From an uncultured Lachnospiraceae bacterium (GTDB lineage Bacteria > Bacillota > Clostridia > Lachnospirales > Lachnospiraceae): a stretch of 22,588 bases of DNA. Below, in pieces: positions 1 to 8,040 of this stretch (its first letter is position 1; the number at the start of each line of letters is the position of its first letter). The notes under the pieces are model-generated. The model worked only from the letters and a program-made list of their open reading frames with translations. It did no database searches and was not told the origin of the DNA. Location: assembly GCA_902797785.1 (NCBI GenBank), contig CADBUD010000265.1, positions 1 to 22,588 on the forward strand. The letters run 5' to 3'. Made by a program: the position numbers and the translations under genes.

Positions 1-1763
1 GTACAGCCGGTACAAAGCGTTTCATCAATATATGCTTTCTGATCCTTTATGATCACCGCTGGACATCCCAGCTCGTTGATGCAGCGCTTGCATGAAATGC
101 AGGCCTCTGCATTTACCTTCGCCTTTTTCCCCTTCGGTCGATATCTCACGATACACGGATAGCGGAAAATAATTGCCTTCATTCCCGGCTGGTCTGCCAC
201 CCGCCTTACGGTCTCCACTGCTTTCGAAAGCTCCAGTGGATTCACCGTTTCCACGATTTGGATTCCGATTCCCCGAAGAACACTCTCTATATCTACCGGC
301 GTAACCGTTTCTCCCATGACTGTTGCTCCCGTTCCCGGATGTGGCTGATGCCCGGTCATTGCTGTCGTGGAATTGTCTAAAATCACCAGGGTCATATCTG
401 CCTGGTTATAATATCCATTGACTGCCCCGGTGATCCCCGAAGCAAAAAAGGTCGAATCTCCGACAAAGGCAAAAGCTTTTGTATCCGGCTCCACATGAAA
501 GACTCCCTGAGCTATATTGATTCCGGCTCCCATGCAAAGGCAGGTATCGCACATATCCAAAGGCTTTGCATTTCCCAACGTATAACAGCCGATATCTCCA
601 CAATAGATTGTCTTTTTTCCCTTCATCGCCTGCTTTACCGCATAGAAGGAAGCCCGGTGCGGACAGCCGGCACAAAGCACCGGAGGACGTACCGGAAGTG
701 CCGGAAGGGAAGGCTTCGACTCTGACGGACTTTTGCCCAAAAAGGTCTGCACGAGCCGGTCGATTTCTGTTACGGTGTTTTCTCCGGAGGCTTTTACCGT
801 TCCATCCAGCTTGCCCAGAATCTGTACCTTGATTCCCTGCTTTCCACATAAATAGAACAGTGCCCGTTCTATGACTGGATCCAATTCCTCCACGACCAGA
901 ACCCGTTCCAATCCTTTCAGAAATTTAACAGCCAGCTCCTCTGGAAATGGAAATGGCGTTCCTACTTTTAAAAGACGCGGCATGTTCTGAGAATCGATGT
1001 GATCCATCACATAAGCAAAGCTGATTCCATGCGATACAATTCCCAGTCCGCTTCCCTGACAGACTCCGGTTTCCGGATACAGCTTGTTTTTCTCATATTC
1101 TGAAAAGACCTTGGTAAGATCTTTGTTCCGCGCTTCAATTTTGGCATGGTTCACAACAGAGAGCTTGGGAAAAATCACCCATTTGGAAGAATCCTTTACA
1201 AACCCTTCGATTTCCGTATGCTCATATTCCTCTTCATCATGAATCCGGACAGAAGCATAGCCATGATCGATCCTTGTTGTAGGACGCAAAAAGACTGGTG
1301 TATGATATTTCTCCGAATAAGAAAATGCTTCCCGGATCATCTCATAGGCCTCCTGAACCGAAGACGGATCGAATACCGGGATTTTGGAATACATTCCAAA
1401 GGTACGGGTATCCTGCTCCGTTTGGGACGAAATCGGTCCCGGATCGTCTGCGACCAGAACGACCATCCCTCCTTTGACGCCAATATATTCTAGACTCATC
1501 AAAGGATCTGACGCCACATTCAGCCCGACCTGTTTCATCGTCACCAATGCTCTTGCCCCCGTATAGGCAGCTCCTGCGGCGACCTCCATCGCCGCCTTTT
1601 CATTGATGGACCACTCAACGTAGACCGTTCCCGGATTTCTTTTTGCTATCGTTTCCAGTACCTCTGTAGAAGGCGTTCCCGGATAACCCGAAACAACATT
1701 GACTCCGGCAGAAAGCGCTCCCAGCGCAATTGCCTCATTCCCCATTAAAAATTCTTCATGCAT
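1..1763 (-). CDS. iorA: Indolepyruvate ferredoxin oxidoreductase, alpha subunit (3'-truncated by window edge)
   Basis: IorA carries out the TPP-dependent oxidative decarboxylation of arylpyruvates (from Trp, Phe, Tyr) to aryl-acetyl-CoA, passing electrons to ferredoxin; it works in the cytoplasm with IorB, expected just beyond the left edge. I translated 587 codons without a stop. The N-terminal pyrimidine-binding region has GYPGTPSTEV near residues 27-36. The TPP/Mg domain has GDIGCYTLG (from 389) and GDST (435-438) followed by an N-x-TTAMTG stretch. The C-terminus carries two 4Fe-4S ferredoxin motifs: C555, C558, C561 for the first, while C584 and C587 begin the second, where the window ends. 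The ATG at 1763 is preceded by AAGGAG at 7 nt. The gap to the upstream protease gene is 19 nt and holds no terminator, so the two are probably cotranscribed. Family identity is very secure; only the 3' end is unseen. Confidence 0.95.
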   Translation of the reverse strand, partial: MHEEFLMGNEAIALGALSAGVNVVSGYPGTPSTEVLETIAKRNPGTVYVEWSINEKAAMEVAAGAAYTGARALVTMKQVGLNVASDPLMSLEYIGVKGGMVVLVADDPGPISSQTEQDTRTFGMYSKIPVFDPSSVQEAYEMIREAFSYSEKYHTPVFLRPTTRIDHGYASVRIHDEEEYEHTEIEGFVKDSSKWVIFPKLSVVNHAKIEARNKDLTKVFSEYEKNKLYPETGVCQGSGLGIVSHGISFAYVMDHIDSQNMPRLLKVGTPFPFPEELAVKFLKGLERVLVVEELDPVIERALFYLCGKQGIKVQILGKLDGTVKASGENTVTEIDRLVQTFLGKSPSESKPSLPALPVRPPVLCAGCPHRASFYAVKQAMKGKKTIYCGDIGCYTLGNAKPLDMCDTCLCMGAGINIAQGVFHVEPDTKAFAFVGDSTFFASGITGAVNGYYNQADMTLVILDNSTTAMTGHQPHPGTGATVMGETVTPVDIESVLRGIGIQIVETVNPLELSKAVETVRRVADQPGMKAIIFRYPCIVRYRPKGKKAKVNAEACISCKRCINELGCPAVIIKDQKAYIDETLCTGC

Positions 1764-1782
1764 AACATTACTCCTTCGTAAT

Positions 1783-4700
1783 TTATAATCCAGCAGGCAA
1801 AAATTTTGCTACCAGTTTTATATTTTTCTTTATTTTCGTGCTAAAACGATACTTCTTTCCCTTCAGGTACCATCCCACAAATCTATATCCCTGCTTTTGC
1901 GGCGCCGGGATACTTTTAACCGTTTTTCCGTAACCTTTGCGGACTGTCTGAATCACTTTTCCATCTGCCACAAAGGATACCATAACCTCCGGCAATTTGA
2001 TTTTTACCTTGCAGACGGCAAAAACGGTTCCATTGGAAAATTTGATCTTTGCTGTCCCTTTTTTCTTTGCTGTCACGGTAATGGCATTCTTTTTTCCGAT
2101 CCCGCGGATGGTTTTCTTAGAAATCTTAATCTTCTTGTTTCCTTTTATAATCTTGACAGAAACCGCCTTTTCTCTGGACTGCAGTGCGGTAAGATACACG
2201 GTTCCTTTTTTTCCTTTCCCCTTTGTTTCCAAAAATAGCGTTCCGGTATTCAGCAGCATCCTTTGTGCCGTAACCGTTACCTTGCATTTCTTTTTCTGGC
2301 TTCCATAATGCAGGGTAATCACAGCCGTTCCCGCTTTTTTTGCATAGACCTTTCCCGTATCATCAACCTCTGCAACCGTCTCTTTCGAGCTGCTCCAATA
2401 AATCGGATTTTCCGCACATTGATTGGAGGACAAATTACTCGTTATCTGTGCCGTTTCTCCTGCATATAACTTTAGACTGGTTTGGGAAATCGTGGCATCC
2501 TCCTTAAAAACAACTTTTTTCCTTGCACTTCCGAGTCCCGCCCCATCTGCTGCTGTGACATAGAGAACATCTTCCTTGATTCCCGTTTTCTCATAGTCAT
2601 TCATCGTTTTGATCTGCTCGATCTGATTGCTGACATCGAACAGATAGCTGCCATTGTCCCAAATCGCTTCATCAAAACTAATCCGATCCTGAAAAAGAAC
2701 CGTCCCATCCAGATTTTCTGTATATAGATACAAGTCATCCAGTTTTCTATTATCTGAAGCCTTCAGCGCAAGCTGATAGTTCTCTTCCTCTTTTTTCCCT
2801 TTGGCCGATGTAAGGACCGGATGGGTCAAATCGACAAAAAATGGAATTTCGTTTCGAAAAACCTTCGTCCCATGCTCCAATTTTCCAGTAACAGCATAGA
2901 GATACTCTCCCTCTGGAAGACTGCTGTAACGAAACTTCTCTCCTGTCAGCAGATTGAGAGCCAGATCTGATTCGTTCTTGGCCGAGCTCCAAGGCTTATC
3001 TTTTTCTTCATAAGAAGCATAGAAATCACTCTCCTCTGTCTCCCAGTCATAACACCGCTCCCAATCCGTGAGAATGTTTTCTTTATCCCCATCTGTCTTA
3101 TTTTCTCTTCTTGGGCCTGAGGCATAGGAGGTCACCGGCGTCCCATCGCTCTTTTTTACTTCATAATAAATCTCTTCCATATTTCGTTTTAAGAACACAG
3201 AGGATGAAAGGGAAATCTTCTCCTTTTCCGCATAATCCGGATCTCCTTCCAGGTAGGCGATATTTTTCAGGTAATCCGGATGAAAAATAATCTCTGAATC
3301 CGTATAGTCTCGATATTCCATATTTGATATCGTATCTGTAACATATCCCATCGTGCTTCGTTCGAGAGTCAGCTCGTCCTCATTGGAAAGCCGAAACTCC
3401 GCCATCGGATTGGCGCTTTCCCAGTCTCCGGCATATCCAAGATAAGGGATGGTATTTTTTTCTCCCTTCGGTCCGGTCAAAAATAAATAGCCGTAGACGA
3501 AAAATCCATTGGTAAAAATTTTCATGCGTTCTTCCACCAATTCCCTGGAAAGAGATAAATGAACCCGGCAGTCCCTTTCTTCCCCTGCTTTCAGGGTAAA
3601 GCTATCCCCGGAAAGATATTGAAGGGCTGCTTTGTTTTCACCCAGGAGAGATTCTGAATTTCCAGTCACCTCATATCCAAATGCGATTCCAACCTCATCT
3701 CCGTAGGATTCTTCCTCTGCACTCTTTCCTTTTTTTAAAGCTCCTACGCCTATTTCTCCGTCTCCATATGCTCCGCCTTCTCCCCAGATTTCCTGGGATT
3801 CATACTCTGTATATTGAACCTGGTCTGATAGAACTGCCCCATCCAACTGATAGGTCTTTTCTGTATCAGAAAAGTTTTTCACGGAAAATTCCAAATCGAA
3901 TCCAATCTCAGAAGCCTGATCTCCCAGCTGTTTTGCTCCCAGATCAATCTCTGGAAGTTCTGAATCTCCAGTCCAGATCATTGTCTGCGTATTTAATATA
4001 TTTTGGACATCCGTTCTTCCTCCGCCCTGAATCGTAAGCGGGGAAATATATTCCTCTACCTGATCCGGAACCGCTGAATTCATCAAAAGACTCTTAACTA
4101 CTTCATCCAGCTGAGAATCTTCATCGGAAGCCTGATTTTTTCTTTTTTGATATTCCAAAAGAGACTGCTTTGTCTCATCGTTTTCTCGCAGATACTCTAA
4201 AAGATTGGCACAGGCTCCTGCTGTTCTTGGCGTTGCCATCGAAGTCCCGCTCATTTTTCCATAGTCTGATTGATAGACCCCATCGTTATCCTGATAACAG
4301 TATGTTGCAGAATATACGTTGGAACCAACATCACTCACAGAGATTCCCATATGCAGGGCATCCGTTGGCCCCCAGGAAGAAAACTCGGACATTCCGGACT
4401 TTTCTATGGATTGCTTCTCTAAAGTAATGTTGACAGACTCTATGATTCCTGTTCCATCCTGCATTGCTGCCAGCAGCTTTTGTCCATTTGAATGGGTCAA
4501 GACCAGAACAGGAATATTTGCATCATCCAGCTCATATTCCATCCATTCCTCATTCCTCCGAATCAGAATCATCCCTACCGCGCCCTGCAGCATTGCTTTG
4601 AAATTTTCATCGTAATAATCCAGATTCTCTTCGTCATTCATAACGATGATTTTTCCTTCCACATCCCGTCCTTCATAGACTCCTCCTGATTCATCGAGTG

Positions 4701-6081
4701 GAATAAATACATAGGGGATATTTTCTTTTGGGAAGGTTTCTTCTTTGCTTTTTCTATCCCATAACTGATTACTGATCTCATAACACGGAATTTCCGTATG
4801 ATAATTTTTTACCTTGAGTTTGCCCTCCTGATAGTAAATGCCCTGCTGACAGGAGCCCACACAGAGCGTAGACGGATCGGCAGAAAGTGAAGAAATCGTC
4901 CCATAATCCTGATCCTCCGCAAATGGCTTGCCATTTGGTTTAATCCCATCATAGCTACTGCCATCGTTTCCTGCTGCTACACAGACAATAATCCCCGCCT
5001 GTTCCATTTTCTTTAAAACCTCTGACGTCGGGGATGTTTCAAATCCACTCTTATCTCCCAGACTCATATTGACTACGTCAGCTCCTAAGAGAAGGCTATC
5101 CTCCAATGCTGCCATGATGGCATCATCCGACATAGAATCTTCTCCATCCTCTTCTACCTTCATCATCATAAGCTGGGCATCCGGTGCTGCTCCCTGAAAG
5201 ATCGTATTTCCCTCAGCATCCCGGGCATATCCTGCTGCGATTCCCGATACATGTGCTCCATGATTGTCCGTTGCACATACGGCGTCATAATCCTGATTTG
5301 CATAATCATAGGCATATACCAGCTTTCGGTTCACATAGGTCCGGCTCATATTTGTCACTCCGGAGGAAAGCTTTTGCCCGCCGATCACATTCTGTAGGTC
5401 TTCGACGCTTTGATACTTGTCCTTCCGTTCCTCCATAGGACTTAAAAAAGATGTTTCAGAAAAAATCTCATGATGCTCATATATCCCGGTATCGATTATG
5501 GAAATCAGCACACCTTTTCCAGACAGGCCGGTTACAGCAGAGTCTCCCAGGATATGAGACTGCTCCTCTTCCAGAGCCAGAGAATCCGCCATCTCATCCG
5601 TCAATGCTAAAGCCGCCTGATTCTCTCCTTTCTTTGTTTCCGGTGTTTTAAAATAGGAAACCTCCCGAACGCTTTTTACCATAGGAAGCCTGGAAATCTC
5701 AGCGATATCTTTTCTTTTTGCTTCCATCGAAAAGCCATTGAATACGACGGTATAATCAAAACTTTTTGTATCATCCGCTCCTTTCCATTGGTGTTTTATT
5801 TCCTCTCTGACCATTTCATGCTCAGAAAGAAGTGCTTCCCGTTCCTCTGCAATGATGTTCGAATCCAGCAGGTTTTCTGTATCCATCTCCTGCGCTGACT
5901 GCAGGATTGCCTCCTGCTCAAGCAACGGAGCCTCTTTCAGCTCTACGATCAGTCTGACAGACTCGTTCTCCCCTGGCTGCGGCTGTCGGCTTTCTGCCTC
6001 TGCCTGTTTTGGAATTCCACTGACAAATAACGTCAATGCCATGATTCCTGCACAAATTTTTTTTCCTCTCTTCTTTCTCAT
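1783..6081 (-). CDS. Large secreted subtilisin-like (S8) serine protease with PA, Big2-like and InlB-B-type domains
   Basis: Start chosen at the ATG at 6081 (AAAGGAG 6 nt upstream); the frame runs on to a TTG at 6120 but without a better ribosome site. This gives 1432 aa. Residues 1-29 form a signal peptide (basic start, hydrophobic core, AEA cleavage site). The S8 triad is visible: Asp197 in IIDTG, His274 in NHGAHVSG, Ser614 in SGTSMATP, with oxyanion Asn372 in AAGND. A protease-associated (PA) insertion lies between His and Ser at about 450-550, as in lactocepin/C5a-peptidase types. A long Fn3-like region follows, then a Big2-like Ig domain (about 1196-1272), a second Lys-rich Ig-like domain (1273-1366) and an InlB-B-repeat/Flg_new-type module (1367-1432, with GYRFVGWY). 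There is no LPXTG signal, so attachment is probably through the basic C-terminal modules (inference). It likely digests extracellular proteins; the substrate is unknown. iorA follows within 19 nt. Confidence 0.93.
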   Translation of the reverse strand: MRKKRGKKICAGIMALTLFVSGIPKQAEAESRQPQPGENESVRLIVELKEAPLLEQEAILQSAQEMDTENLLDSNIIAEEREALLSEHEMVREEIKHQWKGADDTKSFDYTVVFNGFSMEAKRKDIAEISRLPMVKSVREVSYFKTPETKKGENQAALALTDEMADSLALEEEQSHILGDSAVTGLSGKGVLISIIDTGIYEHHEIFSETSFLSPMEERKDKYQSVEDLQNVIGGQKLSSGVTNMSRTYVNRKLVYAYDYANQDYDAVCATDNHGAHVSGIAAGYARDAEGNTIFQGAAPDAQLMMMKVEEDGEDSMSDDAIMAALEDSLLLGADVVNMSLGDKSGFETSPTSEVLKKMEQAGIIVCVAAGNDGSSYDGIKPNGKPFAEDQDYGTISSLSADPSTLCVGSCQQGIYYQEGKLKVKNYHTEIPCYEISNQLWDRKSKEETFPKENIPYVFIPLDESGGVYEGRDVEGKIIVMNDEENLDYYDENFKAMLQGAVGMILIRRNEEWMEYELDDANIPVLVLTHSNGQKLLAAMQDGTGIIESVNITLEKQSIEKSGMSEFSSWGPTDALHMGISVSDVGSNVYSATYCYQDNDGVYQSDYGKMSGTSMATPRTAGACANLLEYLRENDETKQSLLEYQKRKNQASDEDSQLDEVVKSLLMNSAVPDQVEEYISPLTIQGGGRTDVQNILNTQTMIWTGDSELPEIDLGAKQLGDQASEIGFDLEFSVKNFSDTEKTYQLDGAVLSDQVQYTEYESQEIWGEGGAYGDGEIGVGALKKGKSAEEESYGDEVGIAFGYEVTGNSESLLGENKAALQYLSGDSFTLKAGEERDCRVHLSLSRELVEERMKIFTNGFFVYGYLFLTGPKGEKNTIPYLGYAGDWESANPMAEFRLSNEDELTLERSTMGYVTDTISNMEYRDYTDSEIIFHPDYLKNIAYLEGDPDYAEKEKISLSSSVFLKRNMEEIYYEVKKSDGTPVTSYASGPRRENKTDGDKENILTDWERCYDWETEESDFYASYEEKDKPWSSAKNESDLALNLLTGEKFRYSSLPEGEYLYAVTGKLEHGTKVFRNEIPFFVDLTHPVLTSAKGKKEEENYQLALKASDNRKLDDLYLYTENLDGTVLFQDRISFDEAIWDNGSYLFDVSNQIEQIKTMNDYEKTGIKEDVLYVTAADGAGLGSARKKVVFKEDATISQTSLKLYAGETAQITSNLSSNQCAENPIYWSSSKETVAEVDDTGKVYAKKAGTAVITLHYGSQKKKCKVTVTAQRMLLNTGTLFLETKGKGKKGTVYLTALQSREKAVSVKIIKGNKKIKISKKTIRGIGKKNAITVTAKKKGTAKIKFSNGTVFAVCKVKIKLPEVMVSFVADGKVIQTVRKGYGKTVKSIPAPQKQGYRFVGWYLKGKKYRFSTKIKKNIKLVAKFLPAGL

Positions 6082-6106
6082 ACCATACTCCTTTATACCT
6101 TTTACT

Positions 6107-6197
6107 ATACTCACGAACAAAATGGCCTCACGTTTTGTCCATGCGCATCAGTTTATACCGTTAGCGAAAAACGGCAACGGTTTTCGTTAACGAGTAT
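6107..6197 (+). repeat. 91-bp element with imperfect terminal inverted repeats (copy A, most complete)
   Basis: The left end reads ATACTCACGAACAAAA and the right end, reverse-complemented, reads ATACTCGTTAACGAAAA, so the ends are imperfect inverted repeats; one more matching T/A pair flanks them. An internal hairpin pairs CGTTAGCGAAAA with TTTTCGTTAACG (12 bp, one G-T). A 22-codon frame opens with MASRFVHAHQFI at 6122 and stops at 6188-6190. Partial relatives lie at 9291-9344, 17140-17172 and (inverted) 16171-16200. No transposase is encoded. It sits between the protease start codon and its likely promoter, so it would be in the 5' leader. It resembles a MITE or a palindromic intergenic repeat. 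Confidence 0.7.
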
Positions 6198-6216
6198 AAG
6201 ACAATATCTGCTCTAT

Positions 6217-6245
6217 ATCATAACACAACACCTATGTAATTTCAT
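6217..6245 (-). promoter_or_regulatory. Candidate promoter for the protease-iorA unit
   Basis: On the minus strand an extended -10 (TGT followed by TATGAT, 6225 to 6217) lies about 135 nt upstream of the protease ATG. The -35 region 17 nt further up is poor (ATGAAA). Transcription from here would read through repeat copy A. It is the best candidate in the gap but remains weak. Confidence 0.35.
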
Positions 6246-6268
6246 CCGGTATTTTTTTGTTTTTTCTC

Positions 6269-6297
6269 TTGACAAAACAAAGAAATTATTGTAATAT
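6269..6297 (+). promoter_or_regulatory. Sigma-A promoter of tRNA-Pro
   Basis: A perfect -35 TTGACA (6269-6274), a 17-bp AT-rich spacer and a -10 TAATAT (6292-6297) place the start of transcription about 16 nt before the tRNA. Spacing and match are near consensus. Confidence 0.85.
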
Positions 6298-6319
6298 ATA
6301 TCTGTTGTCGCAAGATTAA

Positions 6320-6393
6320 CGGTGCGTGGCTCAGCTTGGTAGAGCGCTGCGTTCGGGACGCAGAGGTCGCAGGTTCGAATCCTGTCGCACCGA
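6320..6393 (+). tRNA. tRNA-Pro (anticodon CGG)
   Basis: The 74-nt sequence folds as a complete cloverleaf: acceptor CGGTGCG/CGCACCG, D stem GCTC/GAGC, anticodon stem CTGCG/CGCAG with loop TTCGGGA (anticodon CGG), and T stem GCAGG/CCTGT with loop TTCGAAT. The discriminator base is A. The 3' CCA is not encoded (CTC follows), so it must be added after transcription. The CGG anticodon reads CCG proline codons. It stands alone as a one-gene unit with its own promoter and terminator, pointing away from the protease gene. Confidence 0.97.
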
Positions 6394-6408
6394 CTCCTTG
6401 GCAGGGGC

Positions 6409-6445
6409 GCCTAGATACATTTTCATTGTATCTAGGCTCTTTTTT
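6409..6445 (+). terminator. Rho-independent terminator of tRNA-Pro
   Basis: An 11-bp perfect stem, GCCTAGATACA (6409-6419) with TGTATCTAGGC (6427-6437), encloses a 7-nt loop and is followed by a T-rich run. It lies 15 nt past the tRNA. Confidence 0.92.
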
Positions 6446-6519
6446 ATTCTTGTTTTTCCCTCCTACATATGCTAAAGTAATAAAAAGAAAAATTATAACA
6501 TACCATCAAGGAGATTCCT

Positions 6520-6888
6520 ATGAACAATTCATACCCAAACCCCTATAACCTTCATCCAGCCAGACGGACTGCAGATGCCAATCCTTCCTTTGCTTCCGCA
6601 GCTTTGACCTGCGGAATTTTATCCATCATCCTATCCATCACCATGTTCCTTCCTTTTATTTTTGGCGGTATGGGGATTTTTTTGGCTATCATGTCCCGGG
6701 GCAGAGATTGCCGATTCTCTTCCCGCTCAAAAGCAGCGATTGTCTGCTCCGTCATCGGAATTGCCATTGTTGTCTTTCTTTTTTTCTTCGCTTTCCTTTA
6801 TATTTCCAGCCATTATGGATGGGAGCATTTCATGAACGAGCTGATGAGGGAGATGCAGAATATGCAGAATATGCAGAATGCTTCATGA
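6520..6888 (+). CDS. Small two-TM membrane protein, DUF4190-like
   Basis: This is the only plus-strand protein gene here (122 aa). The ATG is preceded by AAGGAG with 6-nt spacing, and a weak promoter (TTGTTT, 17 bp, TAAAGT at 6450-6478) lies after the tRNA terminator. The N-terminus is polar and rich in Asn, Pro and Tyr. Two hydrophobic segments follow at about 24-60 and 70-96, separated by a short basic loop (RGRDCRFSSRSK). This pattern, in which an A/S-G-I-L hydrophobic block with a Gly-rich turn occurs twice, is typical of DUF4190-type proteins. The C-terminus (about 103-122) is a short amphipathic Met/Gln/Asn tail made by a 9-bp tandem repeat. Function is unknown; nothing nearby suggests a partner. 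The gene is probably monocistronic and converges on spoIIID across a shared terminator. Confidence 0.75.
   Translation: MNNSYPNPYNLHPARRTADANPSFASAALTCGILSIILSITMFLPFIFGGMGIFLAIMSRGRDCRFSSRSKAAIVCSVIGIAIVVFLFFFAFLYISSHYGWEHFMNELMREMQNMQNMQNAS
6853..6879 (+). repeat. Three perfect tandem copies of a 9-bp unit within a coding region
   Basis: ATGCAGAAT is repeated three times in frame and encodes three Met-Gln-Asn triplets at the C-terminus of the small membrane protein. Such repeats can change copy number by slippage. Confidence 0.9.
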
Positions 6889-6910
6889 GGGCGCAATAGG
6901 AAACATCAAA

Positions 6911-6975
6911 AATCCCACGGCAGTGATTCCTGTCCCATTTCATTGAATAGGAATCACTGCCGTGGGATTGATTTT
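6911..6975. terminator. Bidirectional terminator between convergent genes
   Basis: A perfect 21-bp inverted repeat (6911-6931 with 6949-6969) encloses a 17-nt loop. On the plus strand it is followed by GATTTTT and on the minus strand by a TTTTT run, so it can end both the plus-strand membrane protein gene and the spoIIID transcript. Confidence 0.9.
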
Positions 6976-6999
6976 TAAGAAACGGTTCAAGATGAACTG

Positions 7000-7263
7000 T
7001 TATGGAACAGCTCCTAAGGTGCCGCGATATTTTTCGCGGGTCGCCAGACCGCCGCGAATATGGCGTTCTGCTTTGTTCACATCCAGCACCTTTCGGACAT
7101 CCTTTGCCAGAGCCGGCTGTATGTATAACAGTCTTTCTGAAACATCCTTATGTACGGTACTCTTGCTGATTCCAAAGCATTTTGCCGTCTGCCGGACTGT
7201 GGCATTATGTTCAATGATATAATTCGCCACATTTACCACACGTTCTTCAATATAGTCTTTCAA
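7000..7263 (-). CDS. spoIIID: Stage III sporulation protein D, mother-cell transcription regulator
   Basis: The 87-aa protein matches SpoIIID along its length from memory of the Bacillus protein. It starts MKDYIEERV and has the helix-turn-helix TVRQTAKCFGISKSTVHKD (about 22-40), then ERL and the signature RHIRGGLATREKY near the C-terminus. SpoIIID binds DNA in the mother cell during sporulation, switching some sigma-E genes off and others on ahead of sigma-K. The start codon is TTG at 7263, supported by AGGAG with 7-nt spacing and by alignment of the family's N-terminus. Upstream lies a sigma-E-like promoter. The gene is last in a minus-strand group and ends at a bidirectional terminator. It marks the organism as a spore former. 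Confidence 0.96.
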   Translation of the reverse strand: MKDYIEERVVNVANYIIEHNATVRQTAKCFGISKSTVHKDVSERLLYIQPALAKDVRKVLDVNKAERHIRGGLATREKYRGTLGAVP

Positions 7264-7290
7264 ACTATTTCTCCTGAAACATTTTTTTAC

Positions 7291-7319
7291 AGTATATGTC
7301 CATGCCTCAGAAAATATGT
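7291..7319 (-). promoter_or_regulatory. Sigma-E-type promoter of spoIIID
   Basis: On the minus strand a -35-like ACATATT (7319 to 7313), a 14-bp spacer and a -10 CATATACT (7298 to 7291) fit the sigma-E pattern (ATATT, 14-15 bp, CATACA-T). The predicted start lies about 20 nt before the TTG codon. In Bacillus subtilis spoIIID is known to be transcribed by sigma-E. Confidence 0.65.
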
Positions 7320-7333
7320 ATGCTCACCGGCTC

Positions 7334-8023
7334 CTAAGAAACAGTTCCCAATCCTCTAAGAATCAGGGTATATAACAAATTGTGATGATATAAATACCGA
7401 AGGATCTGGCTGGAACGGATATTTTCATACAGCTGTCTCCCCAGCTCACTATCTGAAATCAGGCTGATCAGCATACAGATCAGATAGCTCAATAGCAAAG
7501 CCTGTAAAAATCCAACGGCCATTCCTGCCACCTTATTGATTCCGCCTATGACGGGAATATAGTTCACGATATTGGTGACACGGAGCAGGAAGCGGAAGAA
7601 AAATATGGAAACAAGTAAGACGCCCATATAGGCGATTGCCCGAATCAGCAAATGTGCTAATTGTCCACCGATAGCTCCGTAAAGTCCACCATCCTTTAGC
7701 AGGTTTGAAGTTTCCTCTCCCATCAGCCCCCCTAAGGCATTCATCAGATTTTCCGGAAGCCGCATTTCTTCCATCCTGGTCTCTTCCTCCAGCTGCTGTT
7801 CTGCGATCCTTTGTACCTGCTCTGAAATGTTCCCACTCAATGTGGTATACAATGCGGTATGGCTTTCTAAAAAGCTGCTCACCTGCGGCGTCAGAACCGA
7901 AGATAGCACCATGGAACAGATCCATGATGCTAACAAAAGAATCACCTTTACAAATCCTCTCCGATATCCCAGGAACATACTAATGACAAAAATTGCCAAT
8001 ATGATCAATAATAAAAAATTCAC
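7334..8023 (-). CDS. CvpA family integral membrane protein
   Basis: The 229-aa protein starts at GTG 8023 with AGAGGA a few nt upstream. It shows the CvpA pattern: TM1 (about 2-19), a short G-Y-R-R-G-F turn typical of the family, TM2 (24-44), a long acidic/polar extracytoplasmic loop (about 45-120, with many Glu), then TM3 (123-147) and TM4 (164-190) separated by NYIPVIGGINKVAG, the family's glycine-rich motif. CvpA proteins were named for colicin V production and are linked in various bacteria to envelope integrity; the molecular role is unclear. It lies 17 nt after the DUF5711-like gene, so cotranscription is likely, and upstream of spoIIID with no terminator between. Confidence 0.85.
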   Translation of the reverse strand: MNFLLLIILAIFVISMFLGYRRGFVKVILLLASWICSMVLSSVLTPQVSSFLESHTALYTTLSGNISEQVQRIAEQQLEEETRMEEMRLPENLMNALGGLMGEETSNLLKDGGLYGAIGGQLAHLLIRAIAYMGVLLVSIFFFRFLLRVTNIVNYIPVIGGINKVAGMAVGFLQALLLSYLICMLISLISDSELGRQLYENIRSSQILRYLYHHNLLYTLILRGLGTVS

Positions 8024-8040
8024 TTTTCCTCTGTTCCTTT

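Noticed and set aside
406..849. 147-codon frame on the minus strand
   Set aside because: Overlaps iorA in another frame on the same strand; iorA has clear conserved motifs throughout.
6336..6548. Plus-strand 70-codon open frame over the tRNA
   Set aside because: Its first half is the translated tRNA-Pro gene (the familiar EVAGSNPVAPT artefact) and it runs through the tRNA terminator; no ribosome site.
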